The notes under the pieces: model-generated
What the model was told of the DNA's origin: nothing
Seen by the model: the letters and a program-made list of their open reading frames with translations, nothing else
Database searches by the model: none
Part shown: piece after piece, positions 1 through 5,154 of the stretch
Layout: each line of letters starts with the position of its first letter
How positions within the stretch are numbered: the first letter of the stretch is position 1
DNA from: Rhodospirillales bacterium
GTDB taxonomy: Bacteria; Pseudomonadota; Alphaproteobacteria; QKFK01; SZUA-500
Length of the DNA stretch: 5,154 bases
Reading direction: 5' to 3'
Assembly: GCA_003252195.1 (NCBI GenBank)
Contig: QKFK01000041.1
Span: 1 to 5,154 of the forward strand
Made by a program: the position numbers and the translations under genes

Positions 1-536
1 TAGAAGACCCTGGTATGGGAACAATTGTTTGTGAAGAGGACGAAATCGTGGAAAAAGAAATAATCAGCGGAATTACATATAGCAGAGATGAAGCTAAAAT
101 TACTTTGTTAGAAGTTGCAGATAAACCTGGTGTTTCTGCTACGATCTTTAGTTTTTTAGCCGATGCAAATATCAATGTTGATATGATTGTTCAAAATATT
201 TCAGAAGATGGAAAAACCACAGATTTAACCTTTACAGTACCAAAGTTAGAGCTTGCTAATGCTGTTGATATTATTAAGTCTCATAAAGACGTGATTAATT
301 ATCGCGATGTTATGTCTGCTGCTAATGTGGTTAAAGTATCTATTGTTGGTGTTGGTATGCGCTCTCATGTTGGTGTCGCTAGTACTATGTTTAAGTCATT
401 GGCAGAAAAGGGAATTAACATTCAAGTTATTTCAACCTCAGAGATTAAAGTTAGTGTGCTAATTGATGATGAATATACTGAGCTTGCTCTAAGAGCGTTG
501 CATACTGCTTTTGGGTTAGATAAGGAAGAAGAATAA
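1..536 (+). CDS. lysC: Aspartate kinase (aspartokinase), C-terminal regulatory part, 5' truncated
   Basis: This is the 3' end of an aspartokinase gene. The reading frame is open from base 3 (E-D-P-G-M-G-T) to the TAA at 534-536, giving 177 visible codons. The enzyme phosphorylates L-aspartate with ATP, the first step towards lysine/diaminopimelate, threonine and methionine, in the cytoplasm. The catalytic kinase domain lies upstream of the window. What remains is the tandem ACT regulatory region. The first ACT unit contains EAKITLLEVADKPG and then INVDMIVQNISEDG. The second contains VGVGMRSHVGVASTMF and then GINIQVISTSEIKVSVLID. Both are family hallmarks and form the site for feedback inhibition by lysine and/or threonine. 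The tail (ALRALHTAFGLDKEEE) looks complete. The monofunctional type is inferred because no homoserine dehydrogenase domain follows. ptsP begins 31 bp downstream on the same strand, so an operon is likely. Identity is very secure; which amino acid inhibits cannot be told. Confidence 0.96.
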   Translation, partial: EDPGMGTIVCEEDEIVEKEIISGITYSRDEAKITLLEVADKPGVSATIFSFLADANINVDMIVQNISEDGKTTDLTFTVPKLELANAVDIIKSHKDVINYRDVMSAANVVKVSIVGVGMRSHVGVASTMFKSLAEKGINIQVISTSEIKVSVLIDDEYTELALRALHTAFGLDKEEE

Positions 537-547
537 TTTAATATTTT

Positions 548-555
548 AAGGATAG
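548..555 (+). promoter_or_regulatory. Weak, distant Shine-Dalgarno candidate for ptsP
   Basis: AAGGATAG in the lysC-ptsP gap is the best match to the 16S rRNA anti-SD, but AAGGA lies 15 nt before the ATG at 568, which is longer than usual. A closer GGTAGAAGA (557-565) is a poor anti-SD match. An in-frame TAG at 559-561 rules out a ptsP start upstream of it, so ATG 568 is the first possible ATG. Translational coupling from lysC may help initiation. Confidence 0.35.
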
Positions 556-567
556 CGGTAGAAGATA

Positions 568-2820
568 ATGGTAGAAGTTGATGCAAGTTTAATGTCTCGT
601 ATGGTTTTGCGTCTTTTGCGCCAGATAATGGCTGAAGAAGGGCCAACTGATGGCAAGCTTGCTGGTGTGGTTAAATTAATCGCAGAAAAAACTTCATCTG
701 ATGTTTGTTCTTGCTATGTAATGCAAGAGGACAGTGTGTCGTTAGAATTATTTGCAACACATGGTCTTGATGCTAGAGCTATTCACTCCACGGTTTTAAA
801 AGTTGGTGAAGGTATTGTTGGTAAAAGTGCAGAAAAGCGCTCTTCAATGCCAGTATCAGACGCTTGGACACACCCAGATTTTTCATATAAACCAGAAACA
901 GGTGAAGATGTTTATCACTCACTTTTAGCTGTGCCGATAGTTAGAGGCAAAAGGGTTCTTGGTGTTTTGGTTGTTCAAGACAAAATCCAAAGAGATTATG
1001 TTGATGCTGAGGTCGAAACGCTAGAAACTGTGGCGATGGTGCTAGCTGAGATGTTTACACAAGAAGAGTTTATAAGCTATCGCCGTAGCATTAAAGGTGC
1101 GTATATTGAACGTAAAATAAAATGCGTATCACTAGGATCTGGGTATGGTTTGGGTAGGGCTGTCTTAAGAACTCCACGCCCTAAAATTAGCCATGTTATC
1201 GCTTCTGACATAGGTACCGAAATTATTAAATTTACCATCGGCTATGATAAGATGATTGCCTCGTTAGAAGATTATAAAAAACTAGATAAAGGCGAGCATA
1301 AAGATATTATGGAAGCCTATAGCATGGTAGCTAACGATAAGGGCTGGAAGAATAAGATTATTGCTTATATCAAAGAAGGTTTAGCCGCTGAAACAGCTAC
1401 CGAAAAAGCCTATCAAGATATGTGGGAAAGATTATCGGGTGTAGATAACCAATATTTGCGCGAAAGAATTCATGATTTGCGTGATATTACCGATAGGTTG
1501 TTACAGTTTTTGATTTATGGCAAAATTGGTGCTACGCATAAAGAATTGCCTGAACACACTATTATTGTTGCTCGTAATATGGGGCCAGCTGAGCTTTTAG
1601 ATTATGATTTAACTAAAGTTCGCGGCTTGGTGGTAGAAGAGGCAACTCCAACTATGCATGTTGCTATCGTTGCTAAAGCTCTCAATATACCGCTTGTTTG
1701 TCGCGTTGGTGATGGTTTCGCAAAAATAGCAGATGGTGATGAGATAGGTGTTGATGGTGGTTCGGGGCATTTGTTTATTGAACCATCAGAACATATACGT
1801 AAAGAATTTTATAAATGGTTTGCCGAGAAGAAAAAACTTCAAGATAAATATAATAAACTTAAAAATATTCCTTCAAAAACATCTGATGGTGTCGATGTTA
1901 AATTATATCTAAATGTTGGTTTGCCGTTTGATTATGATTATATTAAACGGACTGGCTGTGATGGTGTCGGCTTGTTTAGAACAGAGATTCCATTTATGGC
2001 AAGTGCAAAAATGCCAACTGTAGAAGAGCAAACAGAATTTTATGGAAACTTGGTTAAAGTTCTAAAAGGTAAAAGGTTGGTCTTTAGAACCTTAGACGTT
2101 GGTTCTGATAAGGTTTTGCCTTATTGGGATAAAGTGAAGGAAGAAAATCCAGCAATGGGTTGGCGTTCAATCCGTATTACATTAGATAGACCATCTATCA
2201 TGTCAAAGCAATTAAGAGCGATGATAAGGGCTACATCTGGTGGTGAGCTTAATGTTATGTTCCCGATGGTTTCTAATGTTTCTGAGCTTTTAGAAGCAAA
2301 AGAAATTTTACAAAATGAAATAGCTAAAGAAACTGAAGCTGGTAATGAAATACCTGCAAAAGTCAATGTTGGCACAATGATAGAAGTGCCTAGTGCTGTT
2401 TTTTCATTAAAAGATATATTAAAAGAGGTTGATTTTATATCGGTTGGTACTAACGATTTGGCGCAGTTTGTTTTTGCTTCAGATAGAGCTAACCCAAAAT
2501 TGCAAGATAGATATGACACGCTATCACCTGCGTTTTTGCAGATAATGAAAAAAATTATAGATGAAGCGAATGATGCGGGCGTTACGGCTTCTGTTTGCGG
2601 TGAGATGGCAGGTAGGCCATTAGAGGCTATGGCATTGCTTGCTTTGGGCTATAGAAACCTATCTATGAGTGGATCACAATATGGTGCAGTCAAAAGCATG
2701 TTGCTTAGCTTGAGTCTTGGTGATTTAGAGAAAGATATGCCTAAAATAATGGCTATTAATGATGTGTCATTACGTAAATATTTTAAAGATTATGCTGAAG
2801 TTAATCAGATAGATTTATAA
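568..2820 (+). CDS. ptsP: PTS-Ntr Enzyme I: phosphoenolpyruvate-protein phosphotransferase PtsP (EI-Ntr)
   Basis: This 750-residue protein is close to E. coli PtsP in length (748). It autophosphorylates from PEP and passes the phosphate to NPr and then EIIA-Ntr, a cytoplasmic relay that regulates rather than transports. Domains in order: an N-terminal GAF sensor (about 25-165; binds glutamine in studied homologues); a linker and the EI N-terminal domain starting near GSGYGLGRAVL (190-200); the swivelling phosphohistidine domain with EEATPTMHVAIVAKAL, active His364; and the PEP-binding TIM barrel (about 435-725). Barrel motifs are GLFRTE (R471), RTLDVGSDK (R507), NPAMGWRSIRI, MIEVPSA with metal ligand E606, VGTNDLAQF with metal ligand D630, SVCGEMAG with catalytic C677, and LSMS. 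All expected catalytic residues are present, so it should be active. An in-frame stop at 559-561 supports the ATG at 568; M9 and M12 are less likely starts. It follows lysC by 31 bp, as in many alphaproteobacteria. ptsO and ptsN are not in the window. Confidence 0.96.
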   Translation: MVEVDASLMSRMVLRLLRQIMAEEGPTDGKLAGVVKLIAEKTSSDVCSCYVMQEDSVSLELFATHGLDARAIHSTVLKVGEGIVGKSAEKRSSMPVSDAWTHPDFSYKPETGEDVYHSLLAVPIVRGKRVLGVLVVQDKIQRDYVDAEVETLETVAMVLAEMFTQEEFISYRRSIKGAYIERKIKCVSLGSGYGLGRAVLRTPRPKISHVIASDIGTEIIKFTIGYDKMIASLEDYKKLDKGEHKDIMEAYSMVANDKGWKNKIIAYIKEGLAAETATEKAYQDMWERLSGVDNQYLRERIHDLRDITDRLLQFLIYGKIGATHKELPEHTIIVARNMGPAELLDYDLTKVRGLVVEEATPTMHVAIVAKALNIPLVCRVGDGFAKIADGDEIGVDGGSGHLFIEPSEHIRKEFYKWFAEKKKLQDKYNKLKNIPSKTSDGVDVKLYLNVGLPFDYDYIKRTGCDGVGLFRTEIPFMASAKMPTVEEQTEFYGNLVKVLKGKRLVFRTLDVGSDKVLPYWDKVKEENPAMGWRSIRITLDRPSIMSKQLRAMIRATSGGELNVMFPMVSNVSELLEAKEILQNEIAKETEAGNEIPAKVNVGTMIEVPSAVFSLKDILKEVDFISVGTNDLAQFVFASDRANPKLQDRYDTLSPAFLQIMKKIIDEANDAGVTASVCGEMAGRPLEAMALLALGYRNLSMSGSQYGAVKSMLLSLSLGDLEKDMPKIMAINDVSLRKYFKDYAEVNQIDL

Positions 2821-2839
2821 AAGATATTAAATATATATA

Positions 2840-2883
2840 ATTATTGTGGATTTATAAAAAGCTATATTGATATAAACCATAAT
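2840..2883. repeat. Imperfect AT-rich inverted repeat after ptsP
   Basis: The arm 2871-2883 (TATAAACCATAAT) is the exact reverse complement of 2840-2856 once a 3-nt bulge (2845-2847) and a 1-nt bulge (A2850) are allowed, giving 13 paired bases around a 14-nt loop. A few more A-T pairs are possible outwards. No T-tract follows, so it is not a standard intrinsic terminator. In sequence with about 16% GC such symmetry arises easily by chance. A weak ptsP 3' end structure or a regulator site are the alternatives. Confidence 0.2.
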
Positions 2884-2893
2884 ATATTATAGA
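2867..2893 (+). promoter_or_regulatory. Candidate rodZ promoter in the AT-rich gap
   Basis: The 139-bp gap between ptsP and rodZ is only about 16% GC (22 of 139 bases), as expected for a promoter region. One possible sigma-70-like pair is TTGATA (2867-2872) with TATAGA (2888-2893), at a short 15-bp spacing. TATTAT (2885-2890) is a better -10 hexamer but has no good -35 partner. The composition makes many such hexamers, so the region is more credible than this exact pair. Confidence 0.22.
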
Positions 2894-2959
2894 CATGTAA
2901 AATAAAATTATATATTAATACTATAAGTCCTTAAAAATTATTTTCCGTGGTAGATAAAT

Positions 2960-4090
2960 ATGGTAGAAAAGAAAGCAAAAAAAACTCAAAAAAAAGCTCC
3001 TTTGCAAGAAGTTAACCCTGTTGTTGAAGAGGTTGTTGATATGCCTGTAGTTGCAGACGAAATCACTCAAGAAAAAGAGACGCAAAACACATCATATGCT
3101 AATTGTATTGGTGGTTTGCTCAAATCAACTCGTGAAAGAACTGGCAAAAGCACTAAGCAAGTAAGTTTAGACTTGCGTATTCGTAGAGTTTATATCGAAG
3201 CGATTGAAGAAAATAAATACGAAGATTTGCCTGGATCAGCATATGAGATTGGTTTTGTTAGAACTTATGCAGATTATTTGGGTTTGGATTCAGAAGAAGT
3301 TGTTAGAAGATTTAAGGAAGAGATTAAGCTTTCAAAAACAGAACTCAACATGCGCACTGCAGAAGATGAAACCGCTATTCCACGTTTTGGTTTAGTATTT
3401 GTGGGCGTGATTGTTTGTGTTGTGGCATATGCATTCTGGTATTGGAATAATATTAATGGTGCAGTTGTAAATCAGGTTGAAGTGCCTCCAGGGCAGGCTC
3501 TTGCTACAGACCAAAATGCTTCTGAGACTGATGCTGAAGTTACTATTATTGATACCACTTCTCAAAATGGTAATACAATCGAAGATACCGTTGAAATTAA
3601 ATCAGGTGATTATGTTGAGCCTAAAAAGGTAGAGGCTGTTGTTGAAGACAGTAATTTAGTTGATGTGATTAAAACAGAAACTAAAGAAGCTCCTGCAACC
3701 GTAGCTCAACCAACAAAAACAGAGCCTGTTGTAGAAAAAATTATAGAAGAAGTTAAAGATGAAGCTGATGCTAACGAAGTTGCAGTAGTTGAACCTCCTA
3801 AAGTTTATGGTGCTTCATATAAAGCAAAATCAAGAGTTATGCTTAAGGCTACTATGGAAACATGGGTTGAAGTTGCAGATAAAGAGCAAAAATACCTTAC
3901 AAATATTTTGAAAGAAGGAGATGTTTTTTACGTTCCTTCAGATGTAGAAGAACTTGTTTTGTCAACTGGTAATGCAGGTGGCTTTGATGTTTATATTGAT
4001 GGGAAGAAAGTTGCTCCTATCGGTAAAAAAGGCTCTGTAAGAAAAGAAGTTCCTGTTGATGCAGAAAGTTTGTTGAATAGAGAAAATTAG
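2960..4090 (+). CDS. rodZ: RodZ-like cell-shape protein (HTH, one membrane helix, C-terminal DUF4115-type domain)
   Basis: This 376-residue protein has RodZ architecture. RodZ links MreB filaments to the elongation (Rod) peptidoglycan machinery at the inner membrane. Residues 1-49 form a Lys-rich then acidic N-terminal extension. Residues 50-120 are the RodZ-type HTH, with LKSTRERTGKSTKQVSLDLRI and then YIEAIEENKYEDLPG, GFVRTYADYLGL; in RodZ this binds MreB rather than DNA. Residues 143-162 (FGLVFVGVIVCVVAYAFWYW) are one transmembrane helix. Residues 163-285 are a low-complexity Val/Glu/Thr/Lys linker, presumably periplasmic. Residues 290-376 match the C-terminal DUF4115-type beta domain (ETWVEVADKEQKYLTNILKEGD, LSTGNAGGFDVYIDGKKV). 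An in-frame TAG at 2951-2953 excludes a start upstream of it. ATG 2960 has a poor SD; ATG 3041 (residue 28), with GAAGAGG 8 nt upstream, is a serious alternative giving 349 residues. ispG follows, the same neighbour as rodZ in E. coli, which supports the call. A distant RodZ-family regulator is the alternative. Confidence 0.87.
   Translation: MVEKKAKKTQKKAPLQEVNPVVEEVVDMPVVADEITQEKETQNTSYANCIGGLLKSTRERTGKSTKQVSLDLRIRRVYIEAIEENKYEDLPGSAYEIGFVRTYADYLGLDSEEVVRRFKEEIKLSKTELNMRTAEDETAIPRFGLVFVGVIVCVVAYAFWYWNNINGAVVNQVEVPPGQALATDQNASETDAEVTIIDTTSQNGNTIEDTVEIKSGDYVEPKKVEAVVEDSNLVDVIKTETKEAPATVAQPTKTEPVVEKIIEEVKDEADANEVAVVEPPKVYGASYKAKSRVMLKATMETWVEVADKEQKYLTNILKEGDVFYVPSDVEELVLSTGNAGGFDVYIDGKKVAPIGKKGSVRKEVPVDAESLLNREN
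3026..3032 (+). promoter_or_regulatory. Internal Shine-Dalgarno candidate for a shorter RodZ
   Basis: GAAGAGG inside the rodZ reading frame lies 8 nt before the in-frame ATG at 3041. This is a better anti-SD match and spacing than anything before the annotated ATG at 2960. It could be the true start signal, a second start, or simply the Glu-Glu codons of the acidic N-terminus. Confidence 0.35.
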
Positions 4091-4098
4091 CTATTAAA

Positions 4099-4139
4099 TG
4101 ACGCTAAGCACCGGAAAGGTTGTTCCGGTGCTTTTGTCA
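4099..4139 (+). terminator. Rho-independent terminator after rodZ
   Basis: AAGCACCGGAA (4106-4116) and TTCCGGTGCTT (4123-4133) form a perfect 11-bp stem with a 6-nt loop (AGGTTG). A short T-run (TTTT at 4132-4135, partly in the stem) and further T-rich sequence follow. TGAC (4099-4102) and GTCA (4136-4139) can extend the base across a small internal loop. It begins 8 bp after the rodZ stop codon and points in the direction of rodZ. The U-tract is short, so termination may be incomplete. Confidence 0.85.
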
Positions 4140-4153
4140 TATTTAATTTGCAA

Positions 4154-4161
4154 AGAGGTGA
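4154..4161 (+). promoter_or_regulatory. Strong Shine-Dalgarno sequence of ispG
   Basis: AGAGGTGA matches the anti-SD over seven bases (GAGGTGA), with the GAGG core 6 nt from the ATG at 4165. Its last three bases are an in-frame TGA, which excludes a start further upstream. It is clearly the best initiation signal in the window. Confidence 0.85.
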
Positions 4162-4164
4162 CTT

Positions 4165-5154
4165 ATGTCAAATAGAGAATATCGTTTAATTAATCGTCGC
4201 AAAACAAAGAAAATATATGTAGGTAAAGTTGCTGTTGGTGGTGATGCACCGATTTCTGTTCAGTCGATGACTAATACACTTACATCAGATGTTAAAGCAA
4301 CTGTGGCTCAAATTAAAGAGATGGAAGCTGCTGGTGCAGATATCGTTAGAGTTTCATGTCCAGATGAAGATTCAACCGCAGGCTTAAAAGAGATTGTAAA
4401 GCAGGTTGAAGCTCCGATTGTTGCAGATATTCACTTTCACTATAAAAGAGGTATTGAGGCTGCTTTAGCAGGGGCTGCTTGCTTGCGAATTAACCCAGGT
4501 AATATTGGCTCTATGGACAGAGTAAAAGAGGTAGTCAGAGCTGCAAAGGATAATAATTGCTCAATCCGTATTGGTGTTAATGGTGGTTCGTTAGAAAAGG
4601 AATTGCTTAAAAAATATGGAGAGCCTTGCCCAGAGGCAATGGTTGAAAGTGCTTTAAACCAAGCTAAAATGCTTGAAGATAATGATTTTACTAACTTTAA
4701 GATTAGTGTTAAATCATCTGACATGCTTATGACAATAGCTGCTTATCGTCAATTATCAGAAGCTTGTGATTATCCGCTTCACTTGGGTATTACAGAAGCT
4801 GGCGGGCTTAGAAGTGGCACGGTTAAATCATCATTAGGTATTGGTTCATTATTGCTAAATGGTATTGGCGATACTTTAAGGGTTTCATTGTCAGCAGATG
4901 TGACTGAAGAGATTAAGGTTGGTTATGAAATCTTGCGTTCTTTAGATATTCGCCACCGTGGAATTAGATTTGTGTCTTGTCCAACTTGTGCCAGAAAAGG
5001 TTTTGATGTAGTGGGTACTGTATCTGAACTTGAAAGACGTATGGCTCATATAACAAAGCCAATTACAGTTGCTGTTATGGGCTGTGTGGTAAATGGCCCT
5101 GGTGAGGCTAAAGAAGCTGATATCGCTGTTGCTGGTGGTGGCGGTGATGAAAAT
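4165..5154 (+). CDS. ispG: 4-hydroxy-3-methylbut-2-en-1-yl diphosphate synthase (IspG/GcpE), 3' truncated
   Basis: The frame is open from ATG 4165 to the window edge, giving 330 codons with no stop; E. coli IspG has 372 residues, so roughly 40-50 are missing. IspG is the [4Fe-4S] enzyme that reductively converts 2-C-methyl-D-erythritol 2,4-cyclodiphosphate to HMBPP, the penultimate MEP-pathway step, in the cytoplasm. The N-terminus reads MSNREYRLINRRKTKKIYVGKV and then PISVQSMTNT. The TIM-barrel part carries GADIVRVSCPDED, VADIHFHY, CLRINPGNIG, RIGVNGGSLEKELL, FKISVKSSD, LHLGITEAGG and GIGSLLLNGIGDTLRVSLS. The C-terminal cluster domain has SCPTCARKGFDV (Cys272, Cys275) and MGCVVNGPGEA (Cys307, Glu314), the cluster ligands, each offset by two from E. 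coli Cys270/273/305 and Glu312. It is the short bacterial form with no inserted domain. rodZ lies 74 bp upstream, as in E. coli, but with a terminator between them. Confidence 0.97.
   Translation, partial: MSNREYRLINRRKTKKIYVGKVAVGGDAPISVQSMTNTLTSDVKATVAQIKEMEAAGADIVRVSCPDEDSTAGLKEIVKQVEAPIVADIHFHYKRGIEAALAGAACLRINPGNIGSMDRVKEVVRAAKDNNCSIRIGVNGGSLEKELLKKYGEPCPEAMVESALNQAKMLEDNDFTNFKISVKSSDMLMTIAAYRQLSEACDYPLHLGITEAGGLRSGTVKSSLGIGSLLLNGIGDTLRVSLSADVTEEIKVGYEILRSLDIRHRGIRFVSCPTCARKGFDVVGTVSELERRMAHITKPITVAVMGCVVNGPGEAKEADIAVAGGGGDEN

Noticed and set aside
422..646. 74-codon open frame on the - strand across the lysC-ptsP junction
   Set aside because: It lies antisense to two well-supported genes, has no recognisable domain and no SD, and looks like a chance open frame.
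2121..2519. 132-codon open frame on the - strand inside ptsP
   Set aside because: It is fully antisense to the conserved PEP-binding barrel of ptsP. Its composition follows the reverse complement of that gene and no domain is recognisable.
3204..3395. 63-codon + strand frame inside rodZ
   Set aside because: It is a shifted-frame shadow of the conserved HTH coding region, with no family resemblance.
3449..3815. Low-complexity Val/Glu/Lys linker in rodZ as a possible DNA repeat array
   Set aside because: The bias is at the amino acid level only. I find no periodic nucleotide unit, and disordered linkers are usual in RodZ after the membrane helix.
4120..4147. Promoter-like pair TTGTTC / TTTAAT before ispG
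   Set aside because: The -35 match is weak and overlaps the terminator stem. The predicted start site would fall inside the ispG Shine-Dalgarno sequence.
4099..4164. Riboswitch or structured leader before ispG
   Set aside because: One simple perfect hairpin with a T-run just after the rodZ stop is fully explained as a terminator, and there is no room for an aptamer.
4098..4175. 25-codon + strand frame running through the terminator into ispG, a possible leader peptide
   Set aside because: It has no SD before its ATG, is mostly made of hairpin sequence, and shows no run of one regulatory amino acid as attenuation leaders do.
4440..4724. 94-codon open frame on the - strand inside ispG
   Set aside because: It is antisense to the conserved IspG barrel with no initiation signal or domain.

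Overview
The window is a stretch of low-GC bacterial chromosome with four genes, all on the + strand: the 3' end of lysC (aspartate kinase), a complete ptsP (Enzyme I of the nitrogen phosphotransferase system), a complete rodZ-like gene (cell-shape/cytoskeleton protein) and the 5' ~90% of ispG (isoprenoid synthesis, MEP pathway). The lysC-ptsP pairing and the PtsP sequence style (GAF domain plus EEATPTMH-type phosphohistidine motif) suggest an alphaproteobacterium. The rodZ-ispG pairing is shared more widely, including with E. coli. The AT-rich composition and A-rich homopolymers fit one of the low-GC alphaproteobacterial lineages (host-associated or gut/uncultured). Keeping lysC argues against an extremely reduced Rickettsia-like genome. 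The exact taxon cannot be read from this window.

Layout: lysC ends at 536, and ptsP begins 31 bp later at 568, so the two are probably co-transcribed. ptsP ends at 2820. It is followed by the longest non-coding stretch, 139 bp (2821-2959) at about 16% GC, which has no GC-rich terminator and most likely carries the rodZ promoter. rodZ runs 2960-4090 and is followed by a clear intrinsic terminator hairpin (4106-4133). ispG starts at 4165 behind a strong Shine-Dalgarno sequence and runs off the end of the window.

Functionally these are core housekeeping genes: amino acid precursor supply under feedback control (LysC; its pathway also yields meso-diaminopimelate for peptidoglycan), nitrogen-linked phosphorelay signalling (PtsP), elongation/cell-shape control (RodZ) and isoprenoid precursors needed for undecaprenyl carrier lipid (IspG). 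No mobile element, CRISPR array, RNA gene or defence-type system is visible, and I see no convincing undescribed system. The points worth a second look are small-scale: initiation signals, a possible second translation start in rodZ behind two A8 tracts, a possible internal start in lysC, a repeated GGTAGA motif around two start codons, and a terminator that leaves ispG without an obvious promoter.
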